A stretch of DNA of 60,000 nucleotides from Diphasiastrum complanatum. Its lineage: Eukaryota > Streptophyta > Lycopodiopsida > Lycopodiales > Lycopodiaceae. The notes beneath the pieces were generated by a model that was given only the letters and a program-made list of their open reading frames with translations, did not search any database and was not told where the DNA came from. The stretch covers positions 28,485,410 through 28,545,409 of the forward strand of contig CM055107.1 of the NCBI GenBank assembly GCA_029204225.1. Direction: 5' to 3'. This document shows positions 23,976 to 35,414 of the stretch, one piece after another. Both the position numbers and the translations under genes were made by a program. Every line of letters begins with the position of its first letter. The stretch's first letter is position 1.

Positions 23976-24527
23976 AAGCTAGCATGCCGGCGTGCTAGCT
24001 TGCAAATTTTTTATTTCAAAAAAATGACGTTTTTTTGAAAAACTTTTTGAGAAAATATATTTCTTTTTGGAGCTGATTTGACTAGCATGTCGGTGTGCTA
24101 GCCAAGTAAATTATAAAATAGAAAAGCTATTTTGACACATTTGAGAATCAAATTTTGAGTAAAAACATTATTTTAGAATATTTTTTTCAACCTCCAAACA
24201 TAGTAAGCCGACGTGCTAAGTAAAACAACTAAAAAAATAGTTTGCAACCTTTAAAGATAGCACACTAGCGTGCTATATAAAATGAGAAAAAAAAAATTGT
24301 GCCCTCCAAACCTAACACGTTGGGGTGCATAACAAGACCACCCAAAAAAAAAAAAATTGTAGCCTCCAAAGGTAGCAAGCCGGCGTGCTACCTTTGGAGG
24401 CTGCAAAAAAAAAATTAATTTGAAATTTTTTTACTTTGTGACATTTTTAACTATGTACCAAACCACATTCTTAATAATAAAAATATTGAAATAGTAGAGT
24501 AAAAAAGGTAGCACACCATGTGCTATC
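23976..24527. repeat. Tandem repeat with palindromic cores (AGCANGCCGGCGTGCT type), seven cores
   Basis: Seven imperfect palindromes centred on GCATGCCGGCGTGC-like sequence lie at 23976-24001, 24082-24101, 24201-24218, 24257-24276, 24312-24332, 24361-24402 and 24507-24527. The four central ones are spaced 55-60 bp apart and share a CCTCCAAA block before the core. The first three are spaced about 103 and 119 bp, near twice that unit. The copy at 24361-24402 is a 42-bp palindrome with only one mismatched pair. Cores are GC-rich inside A- and T-rich spacers. No coding frame is associated. Confidence 0.75.
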
Positions 24528-24611
24528 TTTTTGTTGAATTATGACAAAAAAGAAACTCGCAAAAATCACAACAAATTTATTGGCAAAATGCCAAGGCCCA
24601 ATTGCATCCAC

Positions 24612-24860
24612 CTATGGTTGACCTGCGTATTTGCTTTGTGTAAGAAAGACGCCGCCTTCCTTTTGCCATACTTCAATGCCAAGACAATAGTGCATGAATC
24701 TTAGATCGTTGATGTCAAAAGCATTGGAAAGATCTGACTTGATTTCATCCATTGAGCTCTCATTGACAAAAAAAAATCTACAGCAAAATGAATCCCAATC
24801 AATCCTAAAAGTGATGGAGGATGCACAAACCAAAGATCTAGATCCAAACTATGAGCTAGA
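24612..24860 (-). pseudogene. Copia reverse transcriptase remnant
   Basis: The minus-strand frame contains MDEIKSDLSNAFDINDL, then HYCLGIEVWQKEGG and FLTQSKYA, the region downstream of the YVDD motif of copia RT. The YVDD motif itself is not recognisable. It belongs with the RNase H remnant at 23466-23740 and is separated from it by the palindromic repeat. Confidence 0.75.
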
Positions 24861-25242
24861 ATCAAGACTAGTTACCAAAACTAGCAAATCTGGCATTTAA
24901 CACCATATTAGGCACATAGATTTGATCAAATGAACCAAAGTAAAGTACATCAAGTTTCTCAGACCTGTAAACAGGTTCAGTACCTTCCTAACCATGCAAT
25001 TAATGCATAAGAACACTCTTATCCAATAGCTAGAACTTGCCACCAAAAGACAATGATGATAGAAGTTGAAAAACTCGATTTTTCTTGATAAAAAATAAGA
25101 GAATATCTGGGGCCCCTCAACTTCGGAAGGAAGCTTTGCTTCCAAGTTTTTGAAGCCCTGGGCCGGAAGATGAGCGAGCAAAAGCAAACTGCACGACAAC
25201 GAGGCGAGCAGGATTCACAAGAAGTGCTCAAGAGGGCTGATA
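24861..25242. other. Unassigned sequence between copia RT remnant and LTR-like region
   Basis: Minus-strand frames of 100-114 codons overlap here but show no family motif. It may be the tail of a gypsy body preceding the LTR-like segment. Confidence 0.35.
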
Positions 25243-26331
25243 TGTAGCGGCCAATTGGGAGACTTCCAATTTTGACGAATAAATTTTGCGGATAATAAGC
25301 ACCTAGTTTTACGGAAGCAAACAAAAATCCACGCTTTTCCAAGTGCCAAGTGGAAGACATCACTGGTGTTGCAGTGGGTCCTGCAACAGATTAGGGGTGG
25401 ATAATGTTAGCAGATTCTAGAGAATCTCCAAGTGTCGAGCCAAGCTGAAGACACAAGTTATCTCTCACCCATGACCAAGGAGGTCTCAGAAGGAAGAGAG
25501 CAGAAGAAGCTGAGAGCCGAGCATGAGAGCCGAGGAAATACTAGCTAGGAAGACAGTGAGTTAACTATGTGAGCCTACATGGTGTATCCCAAAGAAGGAA
25601 TGACCATGTAGGAGCTAGTAATGTTTTCTAGGCATTGTAAATAAAGGTAGACCCCCCTTAAATTAGTTAGAATGAGCCACCTTTTGATGGTGACCTTTAG
25701 TGGAAGAGCAAATTCCACATGTAATTCTAATTTAGTGGAATTGCCACATGGGCTCCACATGGGCAGCCTTTGATTGTATTGTCAAGTTCTCTTGAGCAAA
25801 TAAAGAGGATCCTCCACGAGTTCTTGATGATATCTTAGCTCCTTGTTCATGGCAATGCTCTTGAGTGAGATTTCTATGAGCATGCTTGATTCCTTTGCAT
25901 TGTGGATTAACTAGGTTCTTGTTTCTTGTTTCTTGCTTAGTTGTGGATTAGCATTCAGTTCTTGTTTGTGGAATTTTGTAGTAATCAGCATTCAAGTAAA
26001 CTAGATAGGCTAGTTTGTGGTATAGATCTTGCATACTCCCTTACAACCCAGTTCTTGATTGTTCTTGAGTAGTCTAAGCATCAAGTGATGAGTGTTTCTT
26101 GATTCTTAGATTGTTAAAATGTTGTTAGGAATCTAGTTTCTTGTTTCAGTAGTTAATCTGGTTCTTGATTATTTTCTAATTTAGTAGTTAGTGGTAGGAT
26201 TGCTCTCTGTATTGAACGTTGATCTTCTTGAGCTTTATCTAGTTACATATGTAGCTGAGTATCGGATTGGAGTTACCCACTGACAGGCTGGGAATACATG
26301 TTTAAACCTGAGTAATGCTTCTACTCTGTAA
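25243..26331 (+). repeat. Putative gypsy LTR
   Basis: It begins TGTAGCGGCCAATTGGG after a purine-rich stretch and contains an AATAAAG poly(A)-like signal near 25799. It ends about TCTGTAACA upstream of gypsy pol remains. No second LTR copy was found in the window, so boundaries and identity are tentative. Confidence 0.4.
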
Positions 26332-26559
26332 CAGTTCTAATAAGAAGAAGAACCACAAAGAATCGTAACAACAAAAGTAAAGTAATCCAAGAAGAAAAAA
26401 AAAATAAAAAAGAAACGTGTTCACAAATTTAGTGAATCTGTGACCATCTACCAATTATGTGTCTGAGCTATACCAGTCCACCCAAGAGAAAGGTCATTAT
26501 GTTGAATCTACTGAATCATAAACTGAAATCACAATTTGGCTATAATTGATTGTGTGCAT

Positions 26560-27712
26560 GCTGATTATTGTGCTCAAAATTAGGCCGATTGTACGAACAA
26601 CCTCCTGATCTAGACACACCTGTCATTAATATCAATTTTATTGATATTCTACTACACAATGATGAATTGTCAAATGTTGCATGGCTACATACTGATGAAT
26701 CAAATGATTTATTTGTAGATGATGAAAATGTCTTGCGAATTCAAAATTGCCCAAAAGATTTGGACATTTTGGAATGTTGTGCAAAAGGGCGTTCAACAAT
26801 TTTTAGCAGATCATTTATTCCGAATCCCTAATCTACCAACTCCGGACCAAGGCGTCAATGGTGACTTACCCGATGCCACTTTATTGCAAGTTGACTATAC
26901 TCTCGTTTGGGCAAAGGATATTACTGAATATTTGACTTCAGGGCAGATGGATCCGTCCTTATCTAAACTCAAACAATGTGCGTTGATCCTCAAAACAACA
27001 CCATATACGTTGATTGCAGGACAACTTTACAAGCAAGGATTAGGTTGAATTATCTGACGATGCCTTACTGAAGGTGAAATAACCTCTGTTATATTCCTAA
27101 CTCATGAAGGTGTTGGAGCTGGTCATTTATCTTTTGACACAACCGCCAAAAAAAATCCTTCTAGTAGGATTTTGGTGGCCAACCCTCTTCAAGGATACCC
27201 ACACCTAGGGCATTGATTATGTTGGACCAATTAGTCACGCTGCTAGAAACACTCAAGAGGGCTATGGGTTTAACTCCTTTCCAGCTTGTATATGGCCAGG
27301 TAGCAATTATGCATGTAGAATTCCATGTTCCATCCCTACGAGTCACATATAATCTAGAGCTAGATAATCGACAAATTCTAGCTAATAGATTATTCCATCT
27401 AGAACAACTTTGTGAAACACTACGGATTAGCATCCATGCTCAACAAGTCCACAAACGTCGATAGAAGGCATGGCATGATCGATCATTGGAACTCAAAGAG
27501 TTCTAGATCAGAGACAAGGCCCTCCTATACCAAGCCAAAGCCTTTAAGGGCAAACTAAAAAATTTTGAACAAGGACCTTATGACATTCAGAAGATATTTG
27601 CCTCTGGATATGTACAACTCCAAGCCTTACAAGGTCATACTTTAGACATTGTGGTCAATGGAAGTAGACTCAAAAAGTACAACGAACCATGTCTTTATCT
27701 TGATATATATTA
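26560..27712 (+). pseudogene. Ty3/gypsy (non-chromodomain, Athila/Tat-like) RNase H to integrase remnant
   Basis: In order: QQFLADHLFRIPN, the linker after RNase H in plant gypsy elements; an integrase zinc-region relic (HEGVGAGHL); an IDYVGPI piece of the core; TPFQLVYGQ from the end of the core; and a C-terminal KAWHDRSLELKEF, then NGSRLKKY. The VNGHRLKPY-like ending and lack of chromodomain point to the Athila/Tat side rather than chromoviruses. Frameshifts, stops and internal deletions are present, and most of the integrase catalytic core is missing. Confidence 0.75.
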
Positions 27713-28345
27713 ACCTTGTTTAATTTCCTATTTTTTGTTATTGTTTGTTGTTGTTACTTTTTTGCTTACTGCCTGTTGCCATTCTGACAACTTTTTTGGT
27801 TCAAACAATCAAGATATCATCAGCTTAGTGATACAATCAGTCTTTATCTATGCAACCACAAGATTTCATTCTTTTTTTGAAATCTTGATGCACAAAAATA
27901 TCAGACAGAATTTGCCTAGACCAATTTCAATATGCACAATTCATTTATCAGCTTCGCAAATTCCTGTTCAGAGTCATACCTTCCAGAATTAGAAAAACAC
28001 AATTTTTCTCATCGCACTGACATCTGCAGATAATTCGCTGAGCTTCAAAATTAGATGCACGATTTTATTTGTCACATCCGCGAATTTTGATCATTTCCAT
28101 TTTTGTATTATCAAAGAATTCACTCCATTTTGGTACAAAATGTACCTAGCAAGAAATTGGAGGACCATTAGAACTCTATATCAAAATTTGTCAACCCCAC
28201 TGGGAAATCGTGGGCACTGAAAACGAGTTCTGGGTTCATTTGCTAAGCCTCACCATTCTCTCCAAGAGTTCATTCCAGATTTCTACACATGCTGAAAATT
28301 TTCAAAATATTCAAAACTGTCTAGAACTCTCCCACTACTGCTCTC

Positions 28346-30253
28346 ATGGCTTCTAACGATCCCTCACTCTCACTACATCGCCGTAAGGCCCAAAAATCTT
28401 ACACGGGCAATATCTTTTTGGTAGAAATCAAGAATCATTCGACAGCATTGCAATTAGCCAATGACATCTTCATTCATTTTGGTTTTAATCTGCTACACCT
28501 TCTTGAGCAGCAGAATGAAAGTTTGGTACGTGCTACCTACTCCTCCTATTTGGATAAATTCCACTCCTTTTGGATTCCTTCCAAGGATGGCAGTTTCGTC
28601 ACCATCAACATTACACCTGCCAGAATTCAATTTATTGGGTTTCCAGACGTTGGTGAGACTATTCATGGCAAAGGCACCATCTATGATCCCAAATATTTCA
28701 AGAAGTTCTTGCTAGACGATGACAAAACCATTGCTCACACCAATGATGGTATTGCCATAAAACTGATCAAGGATCCCAAGCTACGCGCTGCGGTAGAAAT
28801 CCTTATGGTCTTGGTCGAAGTGCACATCGTACACATGGATCGTATTCCACCTAGCGATCTCTTATCCTTAACCACGATTCTTGAAGATCCCACTCACACC
28901 TATAAGTGGGTAGAAAAGATCTCTGACAAGTTGTGTCTGGCCCTCAAAACATGAAAAGATACCACCAAGTGTGGTTATCTCTTACAAATGATGGTCCAGC
29001 AACACTTGGGGTGCAGAGGACAATCACAGCCCTCAAAGAAATGATCAATATCCTCGCACCAGAAAGTGGCCAGTCCACAAGTATCAGCCGAGCCTGCCAC
29101 ACTTGCACCTCCCACGAAAAAGCAGAAGGGTAAGGTAGTAGCCCAAAGCACCAAAGAAGACATCTCCCCTGATAGCTTATACAGTGATATAGGAACAGAA
29201 TATGCTAAATCTGGAGGGAGCCTTAAATCTTTTCAGGAACCAAAAGAAGTTTTGGCACAACAAGAGGCCCTACTCTAACAGGCCCATCAAAGACGACAAG
29301 CAATAGCAGCAACAGGCATCTCTTTGGATGCACGCGCTTCCAGATTAGACTCATTTGGAGTGGTCCTGCCAATGACAGTCATTTCAATTGTTCAGGTATC
29401 GCTTCCTCCTAACATTACTAACACCTCCACCATTTCACCATTACCTCCACCACCTACAGTCATATTTACACCTTCTCTCATGCTTAACATGGGCTTTGAT
29501 TATAGCATTCCGAAAAATCCATCTCCTGTACATACCTCCACTCTACTTGACTCCTTGGTCAACGAAGATGACTTTGCACTACATTTCCTAGCCCAAACCC
29601 AATCCACCACTGTGACAACTACTCCCGTCCATTCTTCTCCTTCAAAAGCTAATTCTCCTCCAAAACACCAATCACCTCCACATTCACCTCCTCCAAAACC
29701 TCAATCTCCTCCACCTTCATTTCCTCAAAATACATCTCCACCAATTCCAGATCTCCTTCCATATGACCCTATGCCTTATCCGCACTATGGATGCCCCTCA
29801 CCTAACCTTAAACCTTGGGAGCAATTACCACTAGAGGCCCAAAAATCGGTATGGTTGGTGAATGAGTTGCAAAACAACAATTTTGGCACTTTGTCAGGAT
29901 AGCATGCAATGAGACAGGTAGACGACGGAGCCATCTTACAACTTCAGTAGAAAAAGACAAAGTTGGTAGCTGATTTCTCTCAACAGCAGCAGCAGATCCA
30001 GGATCTCAATGCATGCATCCAGCAACAACAGCAGGTGCTCAACCACTTTCAGAACCAAATCCATCTAATAGATCAACAATTCTCCAACTTGAAAACTACC
30101 ACAACAACCCTTACTACAGAGCGTAACGATGTCTTGGCAGCCACAACAACAACATGTTTGGCTATGAAGGATCAGCTGGCACAAGTCAATCTTAAAGATT
30201 TCGCACCTCCAACTATTCTTGAGAGAACTCAAATTCCAGTGGTGGCATAGAAA
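28346..30253 (+). pseudogene. Extra ORF downstream of gypsy integrase; Pro-rich and Gln-rich coiled-coil protein
   Basis: One frame from ATG 28346 runs past 30250, interrupted only by stops at 28952 (TGA), about 29041 (TGA), 29276 (TAA), 29900, 29948 and 30248 (TAG). All fit C-to-T change of CGA, CAA or CAG codons. The first 200 residues are globular (IRFIGFP-like VTINITPARIQFIGFPDVGE block) and weakly recall the plant-transposon-protein domain seen in Athila-type elements. A KKQKGK basic patch, a Pro/Ser-rich stretch (about 29600-29770) and a Gln-rich coiled coil (about 29970-30110) follow. No signal peptide or membrane segment is visible, so an envelope role is not supported. Function unknown. 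Confidence 0.6.
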
Positions 30254-30395
30254 AAATTGACACAAAAGTTAAAGGTCACGACGGAGCAACACAACAAATT
30301 ACAACAATCCTATACTGCTTCTTTTGAGGCCCTCAACCAACATATTGCCACCCTAGAAGAGAAGTTAAAAGCAGCCACCCAATTGCCACCTTCTG

Positions 30396-30421
30396 TCCAT
30401 GCGGAGCACGCTCCGCATGGA
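30396..30421. repeat. 26-bp near-perfect palindrome at an element junction
   Basis: TCCATGCGGAGC and GCTCCGCATGGA arms flank an AC centre. It sits at the last bases of the gypsy-associated ORF region, immediately before copia LTR sequence resumes. Confidence 0.85.
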
Positions 30422-30424
30422 TAG

Positions 30425-30628
30425 AAGCGGCAACACACTCAACTGATCATCATAACTGAATAAAATATAGAAGTACATATGAGATGAAATGTAGAACTTC
30501 CTAGGGGTTGATCTACCATCTATGTTACGGCTAGTAACAACTAATTTACATGTAATATTTACAGACTGTCTTACGACCAATTAATGAAGAGCGAAATGAA
30601 GAGTGAAGTTTCGTTTGAGTTTCTAACA
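30425..30628 (-). repeat. Truncated LTR, partner of 23230-23465
   Basis: It aligns with the LTR copy ending at 23465 and ends TTTCTAACA at 30628, the outer LTR edge on the minus strand. The inner part and primer site are missing, replaced by the gypsy-associated sequence. If it is the 5' LTR of the same element, the copia relic spans 23230-30628. Confidence 0.7.
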
Positions 30629-32852
30629 ACTTGAAGGGCTATAATTTTTTTCTAGACTATGAACTATGAAATTTATAGAACTTTTGCCTTGTAAAATAAT
30701 GAACAAAACCAAATTTTTACATTTATATTTTTATTTTCAATGCATTTTTGAAAATTTTAACCAACTCACTATATATCAATGTTACTTTTTAGTTATCTAG
30801 TGTCTAATGGAAAGTGTAATATTGTTATCATCATTATCAATAATCAAACCTCCAATTTCTTTGCTGATTATATTTGTTAATATTGATTAACTTCTTTGAA
30901 ACATAAGTAGTTACATTGTAACTATATGAGACCAATGTTGTACTTAATTTATATATATATGTCATCTTTAACAGCTACTTTATCTTCAACTCAATTGCTA
31001 AAGATAAATTTCTAAAATCATGCAATCAATATGGCTATTGAAATTTGTATTTTGGAGGCTAGCTACTCCACTTTTGAATGACTACAAAGATTGAATTTAA
31101 ATGGCATCTTTGCTTGAACATGGGTCGAGTCATTTTTTCTTATGTAGAGTGTAGATGACACTATATCTCTTGCTAGTGTTGTGTTGATACAAAATATATA
31201 GAAGATTTGATACATGGTTAGTCAAGACACTCTTCTAATGCGAATAAAATAAAGTTTACTCAAAAATCTTCTTTTTTGGATATTCAACCAAAATCTACTC
31301 AAACATGGTGACATCCATGATATATTACACATCTACATATGGTTTTGTAAATCGTACTTCTTTTGTATCAACACATCAATTCATGAATATTATTGTGTCT
31401 GTTTTTGTCAATTCTAATTGATTTTGTATCACTCTTAGTTTTCTCATTTCAAATCTGCTATCTACCCTTTTGATCCCTTGTTGATGTGTTATTACTCCAA
31501 TATCCTTCTCATAGCTACAAACAAACAACAATTAATTTAGGTTCTCTTTGATGTAAATATATTTTAAACTCAAGAAATTAATCATCTGGTCAAGAAGCTT
31601 AAATCCATTTTTTATAAACTTAAGTCAACTTCACCAACAATGAAAACAAGTACCTAACATTTTAAAAAAGACACAATCTACTATGTCGTTTTTATGACTA
31701 TAATAAAAAAAATTCATGTTGTGATAGCCAAGGCTCATTTTGAATTGCTAGAATATTCTCTTACATTGTTAGTTATATCTATTTACATTCTTTTGTCTGC
31801 CAAAATTTACCAAATATGTGAATTGGCCAAATGAAATTGTATCAACATTAATAATACAAGACACTATTTTATCATTTCTATTGATTCTTTTGGTAATCTG
31901 CATGCAAGCTGGCCATGATTTAGTAGCCGTCGTTATCTTGAAAATCAAAAAATCTACGAGGTAAATTATTGAAAATCGCTATCGCATTCTTGACCTCCTA
32001 GAGGTTAGGTAATAAATAAATCCATTGAATTTATTCCATAACCACTTGAGCTTAAAATATGGATAGTATTTTAGATCTTTTTAGAGTGGTTTTGACCAAC
32101 ACACACATGTACATGTAAGAATTGTAGACAAATAATTATTTAATTTGTGAGCTATTTGATTACTTTGAGCTACTTATATTATGAAATACTTTGCAACATA
32201 CTTTATTTATGAACGTTGTTTGTAATTATATAAAAAATTAGACCTATTTTTCTTCAGTATTTCAAAAAAATAAAATGAATTTCTTGATTATTAAAAATGA
32301 CATACTTAAGCTCTAAAATTGTAGAATAAAAAAAAATTAGCTTGGACCTCAAATAAAAATTTCTAGAAAATTTATTGACCAATTCCCAACTTGGTGTAGA
32401 TTCTAAGACAAGAAAAAAAAAATCGTATAAAATATCTAAGTTGTCAAAAACTTATTTCAAGTCTACCACTGTCATTCATAAGATGACAATCATATAGTTT
32501 GTCATTCTGATGACAATCATATAGGTTTTGGTTAAAGTGCAAACAAATTTACATGTAGTTTCATAAAAACAAAAATAAATTACACATTTAAAATGTACCA
32601 TGTGTCATTAAAAAAATATAGGAAAAGAAAAAATTATATACAAATTTTGATGAGTTTTTTAATTAACAAAGAAATCATTAATAGTTGTAGCATACAATAT
32701 TTGATATTTTAAAAAAAAACTTGTCGAATATTGAAATAATTGATTACATAGATTAAAAAAATGCAAGCCCTTGGACATCTCACAGGGTGGCCATGCAACA
32801 GTGCATCTCCACAAAATGAACACACCATGCAAGGAGGATATTGTGAAAACTT
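30629..32852. other. AT-rich sequence, no recognised gene
   Basis: Strongly AT-rich, no motif recognised on either strand. Confidence 0.5.
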
Positions 32853-33405
32853 AATGTTTTTCATTTGTCGTCATTCATCAATAGTTTACGGAGAGTGATC
32901 TATTCATACCTCCTACTTTTTTAATCACCTTACTTGACAAAAAGCAATGTGACATAGACATCAAAATTGTGACATTGTTGAAAGCATAATGTTTTTCTAT
33001 ATATTAATGTTTGGCCTACAAACGAAAAGTTGTCGTATAAATATAATTTTCTTTTATTCATGTTTGAAAATTGATAATTAAGATGAGGGAGTGCAGTAAC
33101 TATTTTGGTCCAGCCCAGTGATGAATTCAAAAGCATGGTTAGGAGACATACCAAGATTTACATCATAAGACATGGTTATAACATAGAACAGGACCTGTGC
33201 AAAGTAATAGAACTACAACAAGAAGGAGCTCTACAATGGTTACAAGATAAAAAAACACACAGTTGGCCAATGTTTTCAAGCGAGAAACTCCCATGAAGAA
33301 GCTTGTGACAATCATAGAAGACAATTGAGATGGTCGTTGTGATAACAAGAAAGCCCAAATGGAATCCAGTGTTAGTTAATGTTGTTTCAACCATCACATT
33401 GGATT
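32853..33405. repeat. Direct duplication of about 550 bp, copy 1
   Basis: It aligns with 33592-34134 along its length, starting AATGTTTTTCATTTG and ending CAACCATCACATTGGATTT. The reading frames in it are shared by both copies only because the DNA is duplicated, and each is broken by stops or indels. Confidence 0.85.
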
Positions 33406-33591
33406 TTTTTTTCTTGAAGAAGCACTTGATCTGTTTCGATGAGACTTTTTTTTTTATAAGCTTGTATATCACCATTGATGCAATGAAATAAATGCTCAAT
33501 ATATTGTCAATTATGTGGTTAAAAATATTCAAAATCACAATTACTCTTTTTTGGATTTTTACGCATTTGAAAAATAGTCTATTTGGTGTGA

Positions 33592-34134
33592 AATGTTTTT
33601 CATTTGTGGTCATTCACCAATAGTTTATGGAGAGTGAGCTATTCATACCTCCTACCATTTTAATCACCTTACTTGACAGAAAGCAATGTGACATACACAT
33701 CAAAATTGTGACATTGTTGAAAGCATAATGTTTTTCTATAGATTAATGTTTGGCCTACAAACGAAAAGTTGTCGTATAAGTAAGTTTTTTTGCTATTCAT
33801 GTTTGAATTAAGATGAGGGAGTGCAGTAACTATTCTGGCCCAACCTAGTGATGAATTCAAAAGCATGGTTAGGAGACATACCAAGATTTACATCATAAGA
33901 CATGGTTATACCATACAACAGGACCTATGCAAAGTAATAGAACTACAACAAGAAGGAGCTCTATGATGGTTACAAGATAAAGGCCACACAATTGGCCAAT
34001 GTATTTAAGCAAGAAACTCCGATGAAGAAGTCTATGATAATCATAGAAGACAATTGAGATGGCCATTGTGATAACAAGAAAGCCCAAATGGAATCTAGTG
34101 TTAGTTACTGTTGTTTCAACCATCACATTGGATT
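33592..34134. repeat. Direct duplication of about 550 bp, copy 2
   Basis: Partner of 32853-33405, separated by 186 bp. No primer site or purine tract occurs in the spacer, so a miniature LTR element is not demonstrated. Confidence 0.85.
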
Positions 34135-34140
34135 TACCAT

Positions 34141-34290
34141 TAATGATTGGAAAACTTATGATATAATGTGCTCACCAGATTGGGTAAGCTAGAAGTGTTC
34201 ATGTAGACATGAAACTCTTTTGTCAAGTTTGGAAATTGTAGTATGAGTGCTTTGGTCAAGACTTTTTTAATGGTGGTGAAGGTAACGTTG
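34141..34290 (-). pseudogene. Ty3/gypsy RNase H remnant
   Basis: The minus strand reads TTIKKVLTKALILQFPNLTK, then EFHVYMNTSS, the start of gypsy RNase H with the first catalytic Asp (HIDTS in relatives) changed to Asn. It matches the related remnant at 41150-41440. Confidence 0.7.
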
Positions 34291-34460
34291 AAAACAAATG
34301 CTACAAAAAGAAGAGGGATAAAAATGAACCAATCTAAATTTAACAATGATGATGATAAAAGTCTTCTTATGATGATGTCATCTAGTCTTACATCTTCTAT
34401 CAATGATGTAAATCTATGGTGGATTGGTAGTGCTACTAATAGTCATAGTCACAAATGTTA
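34281..34460 (+). pseudogene. Copia zinc-knuckle to protease remnant
   Basis: Frames give NKCYKKKRDKN (end of a gag knuckle) and then NLWWIGSATNSH. The latter corresponds to the LWWIDSGATSH protease active site with Asp changed to Gly. It is a small dead fragment abutting the minus-strand gypsy piece. Confidence 0.65.
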
Positions 34461-34710
34461 GAAATACAAACCAAACATTCCCATTCGGCAACATCAAAAT
34501 TATGAGACATGTCAATGTAGTGCCACAACAATAGACACATGTTACTCCAATGCAATCGTAGCCATGTGCAAAATAAGGTACACTACTGTATTTATTAGTT
34601 GTTTACATAAAATGTACTCATTAGTGCGGTACATAAATTAAAGACAACATGCTTTACAGATAACTTGTTCTTCTATGTGGAAAATGATTTTATGTTATTA
34701 GGGACACTAG

Positions 34711-35414
34711 TGTGAAAAATGCGAAAAGGTTATCTATGTAAGTTGGGTGTCTTACACTTTTTCATGTCAAGCATCTTGGTGTAGAACATTGATAGGATCA
34801 AAATTGGCATAGATGGCAAATTGGCCAAATCCACATGTAATGCCTCTATAGAGCCAAAGTAATGTAAGAGGTGGAATTTGAGCTAAATAGGTTGTTGACA
34901 AGTGTTTTAATTTAGTTTGATGTGTGACAAGTCAAAGTTCAAAAGGTCCAATAGAATATAGAGGTGGAAGCATCAATGGTCCAATAGGATTTGAGATATG
35001 CTTAAGAATGGTCCAATAGAATTAAGAGGTGATTGAAAATGATCCAATAGATTTTGAGAGTGAACTATCTCGTGGATCTACTAGTGTCATTGTACTTCTC
35101 ATTTGGTGCTAAGTAATTTGGAGATCAATCAAGGATTTGAGTCTAAGTGTTTACTTGCTTTCTCTCTCTATCCAAGAGCAATTGATTGCATTCTCTCTCT
35201 ACCCGAGAGTAGGCCTTCCATAGTTTTTTGAAAGGACAACTTCTCACACATGTGTATGTACTTTGGTTTTGAGGAAATGCATGTAGTAGTGTGTTTTTGC
35301 CTTTGAGAGTGAGATAGATCTTGAATCTCAATCTAATCTTGATCATTGTGCATTCACACACCTTCGGAGATCTAAATCACACTTAGTGGACACTCCACAC
35401 GTGTGAAATTCACA
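34711..35414 (+). repeat. 5' LTR of third copia, about 704 bp
   Basis: The right edge is secured by the adjacent primer site, and the left edge by the ACTAG duplication. Four GGTCCAATAG-like motifs lie at 34945, 34978, 35010 and 35041 in about 32-bp steps. A CACACGTGTG palindrome lies at 35396-35405. Confidence 0.75.
34945..35060 (+). promoter_or_regulatory. Four-fold 32-bp CCAAT-containing repeat in LTR
   Basis: GGTCCAATAGAAT, GGTCCAATAGGAT, GGTCCAATAGAAT and GATCCAATAGATT recur at 33, 32 and 31 bp intervals in the U3 part of the LTR. CCAAT is the core recognised by NF-Y factors, so an enhancer role is plausible but untested. Confidence 0.55.

Noticed and set aside
23976-24527. CRISPR-like array of repeats and spacers
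   Set aside because: The genome is eukaryotic, the repeats vary in sequence and spacing, and no cas genes are present. The palindromic cores are a tandem repeat feature.
28346-30253. Retroviral-type envelope gene
   Set aside because: No signal peptide, transmembrane segment or cysteine pattern; the composition is Pro/Gln-rich and soluble.
32930-33884. Similar minus-strand ORFs in the two 550-bp copies
   Set aside because: Similarity follows from DNA duplication, and indels and stops differ; no known domain.
32853-34134. Miniature LTR retrotransposon (TRIM)
   Set aside because: No initiator-tRNA primer site after the first copy, no purine tract before the second, and no clear target duplication.
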